NCBI GenBank assembly: GCA_025357895.1
Contig: JANYLL010000195.1
Location: 1-6,797 of the forward strand
From: Ignavibacteriota bacterium
Lineage (GTDB): Bacteria; Bacteroidota; Ignavibacteria; Palsa-1295
Direction of reading: 5' to 3'
DNA: 6,797 nucleotides
Below the pieces are notes generated by a model. It saw only the letters and a list, made by a program, of their open reading frames with translations, did no database searches and was not told where the DNA came from. This document shows positions 1 through 6,708 of this stretch, piece after piece (within the stretch, counting starts at the first letter, position 1; every line of letters starts with the position of its first letter). Position numbers and translations under genes: made by a program.

Positions 1-29
1 GTTGATTATTCATGTCACAAAGATACGAC

Positions 30-57
30 AAAAAAGCCCGAATCTTCGGGCTTTTTT
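30..57 (-). terminator. Rho-independent terminator, probably usable in both directions
   Basis: A perfect inverted repeat: six A, then GCCCGAA, a two-base TC centre, TTCGGGC, then six T. The GC-rich core is flanked by A and T tracts on opposite sides, so it can terminate transcription on either strand. On the minus strand it begins 9 nt after the stop codon of the transposase remnant (67-69), so it most simply belonged to that gene. It would also stop plus-strand transcription arriving from the left and so insulate the plus ORFs beginning at 154. What is seen is the hairpin; which gene it serves is inferred from spacing. Confidence 0.85.
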
Positions 58-66
58 AAAAGTAAG

Positions 67-237
67 TTATTCCAGCAAATCCACAATATCCCCAATATTC
101 CAAAGTTTCTTTGTTACCCCAGCTTCCATTGCAGGAGTACAACGGAGCGTTTGATGAATCCTTACAAAATTGTAGTGCATGAAGTAAAGAGAAATAGCCG
201 CTACATGGTATTCCATCTTTTTCGAGAAGGCGAAAGT
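67..237 (-). pseudogene. C-terminal remnant of an IS1-type transposase
   Basis: Reading the minus strand from 237 down to a TAA stop at 67-69 gives 56 residues. They contain AFSKK, then HYNFVRIHQTLRCTPAM, then EAGVTKKLW and a closing DIVDLLE. This string is the well-known C-terminal signature of IS1-type DDE transposases ('..NAFSKK..HYNF.R.HKTLR.TPAMEAGVTD.LW.IEDIV.LL'). The resemblance is from memory of the family, not a search. Going upstream, the frame meets stops at 238-240 (TAA) and 247-249 (TAG), and no other minus frame between 240 and 510 looks like the rest of the enzyme. The N-terminal zinc-finger/HTH part and all catalytic acidic residues are therefore absent, and the fragment cannot encode a working transposase. 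The intact C-terminal motif and stop suggest a fairly recent loss. The plus strand is open in the exactly opposing codon register (see the ORF at 154-510). Confidence 0.88.
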
Positions 238-510
238 TTAACTAAGCTAAAATGGAAAGCTACTTACAACAATCCTGAAATAAATAAATTTTTTGTCGTT
301 ACATGGGCGACAGCACACGGCAGAGAAGGTAGATCAGCGGAGACATCTCAAACTTTATCTCTGAATGATTCATTTCTTCTGCAAATGAGCCCATATATCT
401 TACCAAATGCAAATTGGCATGGACAACAAACAAACATTGGAACAGCGAGTAACCAAACAGCTCAATCTTTCGTGAATCTCGATTATAGGAGAACGGGCAC
501 AAATGGCTAA
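154..510 (+). CDS. Chimeric hypothetical protein; 5' part antisense to the transposase remnant
   Basis: An ORF of 118 residues from ATG 154, with GGAG at 144-147 giving a 6-nt spacing. A TTG at 151 is a weaker alternative start. The first 28 codons (154-237) are the exact complement of transposase codons, so that part of the protein is unlikely to be ancestral coding sequence. Codons from about 238 onward have no transposase on the other strand. They read FFVVTWATAHGREG, then SFLLQMSPYILPNA, then NLDYRR near the end. The stop overlaps the start of the next ORF by 8 nt (503-510), an arrangement typical of translationally coupled genes, which argues that the 3' two thirds is a real but 5'-truncated gene. 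I see no signal peptide or membrane segment. 'LLQMSPYILP' faintly recalls the C-terminal half of SecB-like chaperones, but this is too weak to name. It is either a broken gene fused to transposase antisense or a fortuitous frame. Confidence 0.35.
   Translation: MNPYKIVVHEVKRNSRYMVFHLFREGESLTKLKWKATYNNPEINKFFVVTWATAHGREGRSAETSQTLSLNDSFLLQMSPYILPNANWHGQQTNIGTASNQTAQSFVNLDYRRTGTNG
487..492 (+). promoter_or_regulatory. Ribosome-binding site (AGGAGA) for the ORF at 503
   Basis: AGGAGA lies inside the end of the upstream ORF. From the last G of AGGAG (491) to the ATG at 503 there are 11 bases, slightly long but usable. It supports ATG 503 as the start over the in-frame ATG at 518. The large minus-strand gene has no such site, so the two sides of the window use different styles of translation start. 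Confidence 0.5.
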
Positions 511-775
511 TAAAAAAATGGACGGTGAAAAAGAACTACTGGAATTGCTCCAGCGTCTAACTTTTAGAATAATAACTTCGGACATTTTATCTTTCCGACT
601 TAATGTGCCGCCGCCTCAGTATATAGGCAAGCAAATTCCATTGCATTTCAATGTTAAATGTTTGACGGGCATTTCAGCAGATATTCAAACAATCTTAGTT
701 AGCGTTCAAGTCACTATCATCCCTGAAGACGTGAAGGACGAAGAAGGTGTTGAGTTGGTTTTTATCAAACTTTGA
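503..775 (+). CDS. Small hypothetical protein, possibly the N-terminal half of a SecB-like fold
   Basis: A soluble protein of 90 residues with a charged N-terminus (MANKKMDGEKELLELLQRL) that should form a short helix. Alternating hydrophobic stretches follow (FRIITSDILSF, IPLHFNVKCL, TILVSVQVTII), expected to be beta strands. An acidic turn (EDVKDEEG) and a final strand VELVFIKL close the protein. There is no signal peptide, membrane segment or catalytic motif. ATG 503 has an AGGAGA site and overlaps the preceding stop by 8 nt, so the two plus ORFs look like a coupled pair. The stop is only 10 bp from the stop of the convergent minus-strand gene, leaving no room for a private terminator. The order of a helix then antiparallel strands resembles the first half of SecB-like chaperones (normally about 150 residues), so the gene may be cut short at its 3' end. 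This is a weak structural guess, not an identification. Confidence 0.55.
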   Translation: MANKKMDGEKELLELLQRLTFRIITSDILSFRLNVPPPQYIGKQIPLHFNVKCLTGISADIQTILVSVQVTIIPEDVKDEEGVELVFIKL

Positions 776-785
776 CTACTAGCCA

Positions 786-3700
786 CTACCTCGATCTCAC
801 TGCCCGCTCCGTCGTTGCATCGCTTGACGAGGAGCCGTCATCATTGGTACCATTGAGAACTATACGGTAAAGATAGGTGCCGTTGGCAACATCATTGCCA
901 ATATCATCTCTTCCGTCCCATTCTATTGAGTTCAGTCCGGCACGTTGTTTTGCGGGATCAAGATGAAGTGTTCGTATTTTTCTTCCGGCAACAGTATAAA
1001 CTACAACTTTTACATCTGCCTGTGAAGCTGCCTTTAAAATAAATGTGAACCATGTTTTATCCTTGAAGGGATTGGGGTAGTTCATTACGTGATCTAACCC
1101 ATTCGTAGCTGAGATCACAAATTCATCGCTTATCGTATCGGCACGATTATCATTTGCATCATGTCCCATCGCCGTAAATAAATATCTTCCCGGCTGCAAA
1201 CCTTTTACAGGTGTAATATCGAGCGTTGCCTGAATGATACCTGAAGAAAGCGTTGTAAACTTGGTAGTAAAACTATCATTCTTTACTGCCCCTGAAAAAT
1301 TTATTGGTCCCTTCGAGCCGAAAAGCGCCTGAAGCACGCCGGATATCGAAGAAGAATCAGTGACGCGTATCGGATTATTTGTCGAAAGCCTGATCTCGAT
1401 CTGAACATTGCTCGATACAAAATCACCACTATTAATATGCCTGCCATCAAAAAGGAGATCAAGCTTCGGCTTCGTACTGTCATGCACAACGGTATAAACA
1501 GTATTTGCCGAATTATTAAATAAAAGCTGTTCATTCAATACTCCACCGGGATTAACTGTGGCAGTGAGATAAATATCACCCTGAAATCCACGAGTTAAAA
1601 TGATGTGAGAAAATATCACGGAAGAATGCCCTAAAAAATTTGCAATAGTGTCGGTGGCAAGAATAACAGCGTTACCATGAAAGGTCTGAACAAGCTGCAC
1701 CGGTACATTCTGTGCATCAATACAAGTAATATTTTGAATTTTATATGTCACCGCTACAGGATTTCCTTCAAGCACAATTTTAGGAAGCGCTGATATCAAG
1801 CTATCTGAAGTGTTAAACTCCGGTGCTGCATCGTATTCAAGTTCTATCAGATTCAAGCGCGGACTTACCGTCGAAGAAGAATTGCGCGTAAAATTCATCT
1901 GGACGAAAATTTTATCATCGAATGTTGCCGGATTGACAGATAGATCTGCTGTTGTTCCTGATAAGGCATCAGTAATCAGAAGCGTATCAATTGCCCCTGT
2001 ACTTTTCCGCACACCGAGCACAGTAAATTTTATCGTAGAACCTGTATTGAGATTCTGTGCATTCCATCGAAGTTTTCCATATTTAGTTGAAACGGCAGTA
2101 AGCGGAGTTTGGGCGAAGCCGGATGTGCCTGCTGTTAACACCGTATCATAAACTTTGGCACCGAGAAACCCACCATTTCCAAATTGTTCTTTTGCGACAC
2201 CTTGTGCAAGCCCCTTCTTCCCTATGAGAGCATACGAACCGAAAAATTGTATCGGACACATTCCGTTCGCCGAGCCTAATGATTTAAGCGCATTCGTCAC
2301 CGTATCGGAGCATGCAAAATTTACTATAAATCCCTGAAAATTACTCAGCACTATTGCGCGTCTGCCGACAGGAAAACCGGCAACAATAGATCCGAAGTTA
2401 TTTGCCAGAATCCCACCTTGTACAGGGTCATTGTTATTAGGCACATTGAATTCAAAGATCGAATCTATTCCGCTTCCATCTGCAGTGAGTTCCAAAAGAA
2501 CTACACCGTTAAAATTATGTCCGGGATAAGGCGTAAGATAAACGGGTCTCCCGTCAATAAAGACTTGACCTACCGGTGTACCGCCGACAACATTAGTATT
2601 CGCGCTGCCTTGAGCATCTACTTCATAATGTACAGTATCATTTGTCGGTATAAAAAGTGCTCCATCAGTCCGATCAACTTGTAAACCGGAAATGATCGTT
2701 GTTTCTAATTGATCAGCTGTAGAATAAGAAAATGCCGAGCGCGCTCCTGAGGGTTTCGGTGCATCTAAATTAAGACTTCGAACCTGCCAATTCGATAGCT
2801 TTCCGTTTGGCAACGTAATCCTTGATCGCCACCATATAACATGCGACGAAGGATTCGGTAGTGCGCTTCGTGCAAATGATCTTTGAAAGAAAAGTCCTGA
2901 GCCTTGCAATCCGGAAAAATCTTTTAATAACGAGGTATTAAAAGCATTTGTCGTATCGAATTGCAATTCAATTGTTGTTGCGGCACCAGATTTATTAGCG
3001 GGCAGAAGTAAAATAAAATTTACAGAATCCGTGCCAATATCACAGAAATATTTACTTCCTTCCGGAGGATAGATCGGCGTACCTGAATTTCCGTTAACCA
3101 AAAATGTTACCGATGCTTCGTTATCATTTTCATCTGTCTCTGCAAACTGGTTATCATAATCCACAAAGATATCCAGGGTGTTCGTGCCGATAGCAAATGA
3201 ATCCAGAGAAATTATTGCGCCGGTGGTTGCAAGATTTTCGAGTTTTTCTATCGTATCGACCAAAATGATCGGCCTGTTACCCTGCTGTAGGTCAGTAATG
3301 CGCACATGCACAGGTCTTGTAATTCCATAACCAAAATTATGTACTGTTGCTTTTACTACCACTTCCGAATCACTTAAAGAAAAAACCGAACGAGGTAAAC
3401 CATCTTTTCCTGTGAGCGTAATATCAGAAGCAGTGATATTAAATTCGGGTTGCGGACGAAGATCAAAACCCATTGCCGCATCTCCTAAAATGGAATATTC
3501 ATAAAGAGAGTTATGCTGGCCGAAGCCCCCAGTCCAGGGACTTATTACCGATTCGATAAATTTTGAAGCAGTCAATGCCATCGGAAAATTGATCTTATGC
3601 GGACCTGTCGAAGGCATTCGTAATGATGAATCACCACGCATAAAATTAAACAGATGCGCCGACATATTAAAATCATAATTTACATCACTGAACCCCGTTG

Positions 3701-6644
3701 TTCCATAGGCAAGGATAGCACCTGCTTCAGGCACGCGGACAAAGGACTCGTTCATCGAGATCAAATTCGGTTCGGCAAAAGCTCCTGTACGACATGCAAC
3801 GCCGATAAACACCGGGTATAGCCCGCGGTTTCGGAGCGTTCCGACATCGGGAAATTGAACATCGGTTATATTCGGCGCACCATGACCAAAGAAATATACG
3901 AGCGCTTGTCCTTCAGTAAAGGCATCTTGAATTGCCGGTATTTGAGAAATATCAATTTGATCCACAAGATCATGACGCCAAATAAACGTCGGATGAATGC
4001 TTATCGGAGGATTGCCCAATCCACCGTATTGATTTCCGGGTGCCGTTGAGTCACCGACAAAAGCGTGTTCAAGATTTAATAATATTCCCCACTGGATCGG
4101 TGGATCACCGCCGGCGACAAAAGTAAAATTTTTATTCCATGGTGCAGGCGGCGATACTTCGTATTCAAGCAGCTTGTTCAGATAATTTTCTCCTTCGTCG
4201 AACGATTCTACAGGTATGCGGGTGATGACCATTTCAAAACTTGATGAATCCTTAAAGCCCGTACCTTCCACCGTCGAAAAAATATAATCACTATTGGGAA
4301 CACCAAATGTAGGCACGAAACTGCGATGAATCGTCTTCGCTGACTCTTCCTGCAATGGATTATTGAGATCGAATTTCGGGTCCCAAGTTGCATCACCAAA
4401 AAGAGTAACCAGCGATGGAGGAACGCCGGCATAAAAATCAAATGCATATTGTAAATATCTTCTGAGCGCCCAAGGTTCATCCGAGCCAAAGTTAAAAGCA
4501 TTGAAAACATCATCGGTTGTAACAACTTTTGTTCGAAGTCCCATTAACTGGCGGCGTGATGCTAACTTTTGCGCAGTAGCCAGAAAAAGAGGATGTGTAA
4601 TAATAATATAATCTGCGCCTTGCGATGTATCAAACATTGCAGCGAATGTTCCTGTTGCATTTACGATGCGATCAGGATGAAGGAAACTTGTTAAAGTTGC
4701 TGCCGCATATACTACCGTATCCGAAGCGGCATCCTTAAAAACTCCTCCATTACCAATGAGTCTTGATTCCTCTGTCAGATTAAAGAGATGAGCGATCTCA
4801 CCCGTGGCTTGAAGGGAAATATTAAATTGGGATTGAGAAGGCACGAGAGTAAAACTCCATTGTCCTCGAGCAATTGCCGTATCGGTACTCGCTGAAAGTA
4901 ATGATGGAAACGAAACAGAATAATAATCGAAATACCACTTATCCGGATTCTGTGAGCCTTGCTTATAGACTACTTGAAATGAATTCGCACCGACTTTTAG
5001 TTTCGATAACGGAAATGAAATCGTATCACGCAATTCATTAAAATCATTAAAGTTTACATCAGAAATAGAATTTCCATTAATAAGGATCGATCCTCTGTGA
5101 ATTACCGAACCGCCATTAAAAGTAGAAACGCCGCGTAAAAAAACAACGATCTGTGCGAACTTCCCTGATACATCAGCAGGAAGTGATGAGATCTTGAATG
5201 TATCGGAGGCTTGCAGAACATCATCATTGTAATGCCTATTAGGAAGGTACTGCCATACAAATCGTTCACCCGGTACCCATTCGCAGCGATGAAGAGTCGA
5301 ATCATCACTACCTGCATCACCTCCATAATAAAAATTATCCTGCTCATGATGAAGCGTAATATTTCCTTCGGAAATAGTCAGTGATGGATTTCCGCTAACA
5401 ACTTTATCAAAATATCGCCGCGGCGCAGTTTGGAATTTCCTACTGTTGGTTAACCAATACGCATTGGAATCCGAATCCCAATTCAGATACTCTCCGGGAT
5501 AACCCGGAAGACGTTCACCGTAATATTCTATGGCATTGATTCTTCCGTCGGATGTACTATCGATCCAAATCGGAACCTCTCTACCTTTATTTAATATGCG
5601 AACTTCAGATTGCCTCCAGGATGAAATATCAAATCCGCTCCGCGAAAATATTTCCTGTTGGGTGACACGATATAAGCCTGTTCGTGTAGCAGCGAGTTTG
5701 ATATATGGTGAATTGGGATCGATCCAATTCGTGATAGATCTATCAAATGTAGGCTGAACACTTGTCGTTTGTACTTTATTGTTTGCCGAATGACTATGGA
5801 ATGGCGTGCGAAAATGGTTGATATCAGATGAATTAGCAGCAAGCAAAGAATACATTTTCTCGAAAACAGGGTCGGCATTAGTTTTTGCCGATGTCACCAT
5901 ACCCGAAGGGATATCGAAAGTAACTCCACATGAAAATTTTTTCTTTGCTTTTACCGAACCATTCGAAGCGTTGAACTCTGCAAGGGGTATAGTTAATGAT
6001 ACTAATCGCATCGTTCTGATCTTTGCCGGAGCAGAAAGAAGTGGAGTTATATTTAATGACGAAAGGTAGTTTTTCGGTAAATACGTTCGCAGACTTTTGG
6101 AATCAGCTTTAGGTAAGAGAAAAACATTTGTAAGTGATTTCGTGTCCGTTCGCTGGACGAAAGGAGAGATATTTACAGCATCTTCGGGAACAGCGATCAT
6201 AACTGAAATAGCCGGAATCTCAGGTTCGCCGGATTTCGCAATCGTTGAATAGGCTATGCCATTGGGAAGTTTATCAAGAACCAGATTTGACCATGCCAAC
6301 TCGCCGAATTGCTTTCCTCCGGCATCTGCCACGTTATCCTTTGACTTCACAAATAACGGCTCACCTAATTCTATATCAAAAGATATTTTTGTTTTATTTC
6401 CCGAAGTTGTAGTCTGATATTTAAGAAATCCCGAGGCAGTAGTGCTGCCAAATACTTTGACAGGGATTTTTTTTTGAAGGGATCTGACCTTCGGTTTTGC
6501 CAGAGCAGACTTTACCCGATTCGTATACTGCACCTGGGGCTGATTAATTAAACGGCGCGCAGGAAGTTGTGCGAAGCCAATATTCGCAGTAAGGAAAAAG
6601 AAAATTATGCAAGAAAAAAAACGTCTTTGGACGAAGTAATCCAT
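786..6644 (-). CDS. Large secreted gingipain-family (C25) cysteine peptidase, PorU-like, with T9SS C-terminal tail
   Basis: A 1952-residue secreted cysteine peptidase. Residues 1-25 are a signal peptide (RR, hydrophobic core, GFA before Q26). Residues about 60-285 resemble the C25 propeptide (GEPEIP at 139, then IAVPEDA). About 312-430 is the PorU-like 'SPYIKLAATRTGLYRV' region, and 478-590 is a beta-rich, possibly carbohydrate-binding-like module. The C25 domain spans about 677-1060: ADYIIITHP, LFGDA (Asp751), His921 in FFGHG, Cys951 in GVACRTG, closing SILGDAAM. His and Cys are 30 residues apart, as expected for an active dyad. A CARDB-like domain (1062-1185), an ILEI/FAM3-like domain (1358-1487), a conserved-looking beta module (1497-1610), a second CARDB-like stretch (1611-1720) and an Ig-like stretch (1722-1845) follow. 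The tail (1850-1952: YPNPF 1856, WDGRD 1909, NGTYLYRI) is a T9SS type-A/FlgD-Ig-like sorting domain. ATG 6644 follows an in-frame TGA directly, so it is the furthest-upstream ATG. No Shine-Dalgarno sequence is seen. PorU itself is much shorter, so a surface protease is as likely as a sortase. Confidence 0.95.
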   Translation of the reverse strand: MDYFVQRRFFSCIIFFFLTANIGFAQLPARRLINQPQVQYTNRVKSALAKPKVRSLQKKIPVKVFGSTTASGFLKYQTTTSGNKTKISFDIELGEPLFVKSKDNVADAGGKQFGELAWSNLVLDKLPNGIAYSTIAKSGEPEIPAISVMIAVPEDAVNISPFVQRTDTKSLTNVFLLPKADSKSLRTYLPKNYLSSLNITPLLSAPAKIRTMRLVSLTIPLAEFNASNGSVKAKKKFSCGVTFDIPSGMVTSAKTNADPVFEKMYSLLAANSSDINHFRTPFHSHSANNKVQTTSVQPTFDRSITNWIDPNSPYIKLAATRTGLYRVTQQEIFSRSGFDISSWRQSEVRILNKGREVPIWIDSTSDGRINAIEYYGERLPGYPGEYLNWDSDSNAYWLTNSRKFQTAPRRYFDKVVSGNPSLTISEGNITLHHEQDNFYYGGDAGSDDSTLHRCEWVPGERFVWQYLPNRHYNDDVLQASDTFKISSLPADVSGKFAQIVVFLRGVSTFNGGSVIHRGSILINGNSISDVNFNDFNELRDTISFPLSKLKVGANSFQVVYKQGSQNPDKWYFDYYSVSFPSLLSASTDTAIARGQWSFTLVPSQSQFNISLQATGEIAHLFNLTEESRLIGNGGVFKDAASDTVVYAAATLTSFLHPDRIVNATGTFAAMFDTSQGADYIIITHPLFLATAQKLASRRQLMGLRTKVVTTDDVFNAFNFGSDEPWALRRYLQYAFDFYAGVPPSLVTLFGDATWDPKFDLNNPLQEESAKTIHRSFVPTFGVPNSDYIFSTVEGTGFKDSSSFEMVITRIPVESFDEGENYLNKLLEYEVSPPAPWNKNFTFVAGGDPPIQWGILLNLEHAFVGDSTAPGNQYGGLGNPPISIHPTFIWRHDLVDQIDISQIPAIQDAFTEGQALVYFFGHGAPNITDVQFPDVGTLRNRGLYPVFIGVACRTGAFAEPNLISMNESFVRVPEAGAILAYGTTGFSDVNYDFNMSAHLFNFMRGDSSLRMPSTGPHKINFPMALTASKFIESVISPWTGGFGQHNSLYEYSILGDAAMGFDLRPQPEFNITASDITLTGKDGLPRSVFSLSDSEVVVKATVHNFGYGITRPVHVRITDLQQGNRPIILVDTIEKLENLATTGAIISLDSFAIGTNTLDIFVDYDNQFAETDENDNEASVTFLVNGNSGTPIYPPEGSKYFCDIGTDSVNFILLLPANKSGAATTIELQFDTTNAFNTSLLKDFSGLQGSGLFFQRSFARSALPNPSSHVIWWRSRITLPNGKLSNWQVRSLNLDAPKPSGARSAFSYSTADQLETTIISGLQVDRTDGALFIPTNDTVHYEVDAQGSANTNVVGGTPVGQVFIDGRPVYLTPYPGHNFNGVVLLELTADGSGIDSIFEFNVPNNNDPVQGGILANNFGSIVAGFPVGRRAIVLSNFQGFIVNFACSDTVTNALKSLGSANGMCPIQFFGSYALIGKKGLAQGVAKEQFGNGGFLGAKVYDTVLTAGTSGFAQTPLTAVSTKYGKLRWNAQNLNTGSTIKFTVLGVRKSTGAIDTLLITDALSGTTADLSVNPATFDDKIFVQMNFTRNSSSTVSPRLNLIELEYDAAPEFNTSDSLISALPKIVLEGNPVAVTYKIQNITCIDAQNVPVQLVQTFHGNAVILATDTIANFLGHSSVIFSHIILTRGFQGDIYLTATVNPGGVLNEQLLFNNSANTVYTVVHDSTKPKLDLLFDGRHINSGDFVSSNVQIEIRLSTNNPIRVTDSSSISGVLQALFGSKGPINFSGAVKNDSFTTKFTTLSSGIIQATLDITPVKGLQPGRYLFTAMGHDANDNRADTISDEFVISATNGLDHVMNYPNPFKDKTWFTFILKAASQADVKVVVYTVAGRKIRTLHLDPAKQRAGLNSIEWDGRDDIGNDVANGTYLYRIVLNGTNDDGSSSSDATTERAVRSR
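6467..6475 (-). repeat. A9 homopolymer inside the C25 peptidase gene
   Basis: Nine consecutive A on the coding strand at codons 57-60 (Gln-Lys-Lys-Ile), just after the signal peptide. With the T8 run at 6614-6621 in the signal peptide, it is one of two long homopolymers in the first 60 codons. A one-base change in either would truncate the protein early. In this sequence the frame is intact. Confidence 0.7.
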
Positions 6645-6656
6645 TCAAATTTATTT

Positions 6657-6708
6657 GTAACGCAGGCTTCGTGCCCGCTTTTAAAAGCAGACAAGACGCC
6701 TGCGCTAC
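6657..6708. repeat. 52-nt imperfect palindrome of two facing hairpins (REP/BIME-like)
   Basis: The element is centred between 6682 and 6683 on GCTTTTAAAAGC. Of its 26 mirrored base pairs, 21 match, and several mismatches would be G-U pairs in RNA. Each arm is itself a small hairpin with a 5-nt loop: GCAGGC/GCCCGC at 6662-6678 and GCAGAC/GCCTGC at 6687-6703. Outer ends are GTAACGCAGGC and GCCTGCGCTAC. Two facing short hairpins around an AT-rich centre is the layout of REP/BIME elements, which are spread by RAYT (IS200-like) transposases. It lies 12 bp upstream of the peptidase start codon, so if transcription begins further upstream it would fold in the mRNA leader. It has no U-run and is not a standard terminator. 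The structure is seen; the repeat-family assignment is inferred. Confidence 0.7.

Noticed and set aside
11..25. TATCTTTG on the minus strand (18-25) followed by an ATG at 13-11, a possible promoter and start of a gene running left
   Set aside because: Only four codons are visible before the window edge and no second promoter element is seen. It cannot be supported from this window.
1..153. Plus frame open from base 1 into the ORF at 154, suggesting a longer N-terminus
   Set aside because: It would run through the terminator hairpin and the antisense of the transposase end, and it has no ATG, GTG or good TTG start before 151.
299..585. Two minus-strand ORFs (299-502 and 400-585) opposite the plus ORFs
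   Set aside because: They overlap each other and the better-supported plus pair, have no ribosome-binding site that I can see, and do not read like transposase or any known family.
776..800. Possible hairpin around CTACTAGCCACTAC at the convergent gene ends
   Set aside because: Pairing is short and imperfect and no U-run follows, so it is not a credible terminator.
1301..6069. Many short ORFs on both strands inside the large gene (for example 1810-2151, 2418-2684, 4208-4525, 5591-5878)
   Set aside because: All lie within a continuous 1952-codon frame with recognisable domains from end to end, so they are out-of-frame shadows.
6646..6653. TAAATTTG on the minus strand, matching the Bacteroidota promoter form TAnnTTTG
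   Set aside because: It ends one base before the ATG, so transcription would begin inside the gene, and there is no TTG element at the usual distance upstream. Most likely chance in an A/T-rich leader.
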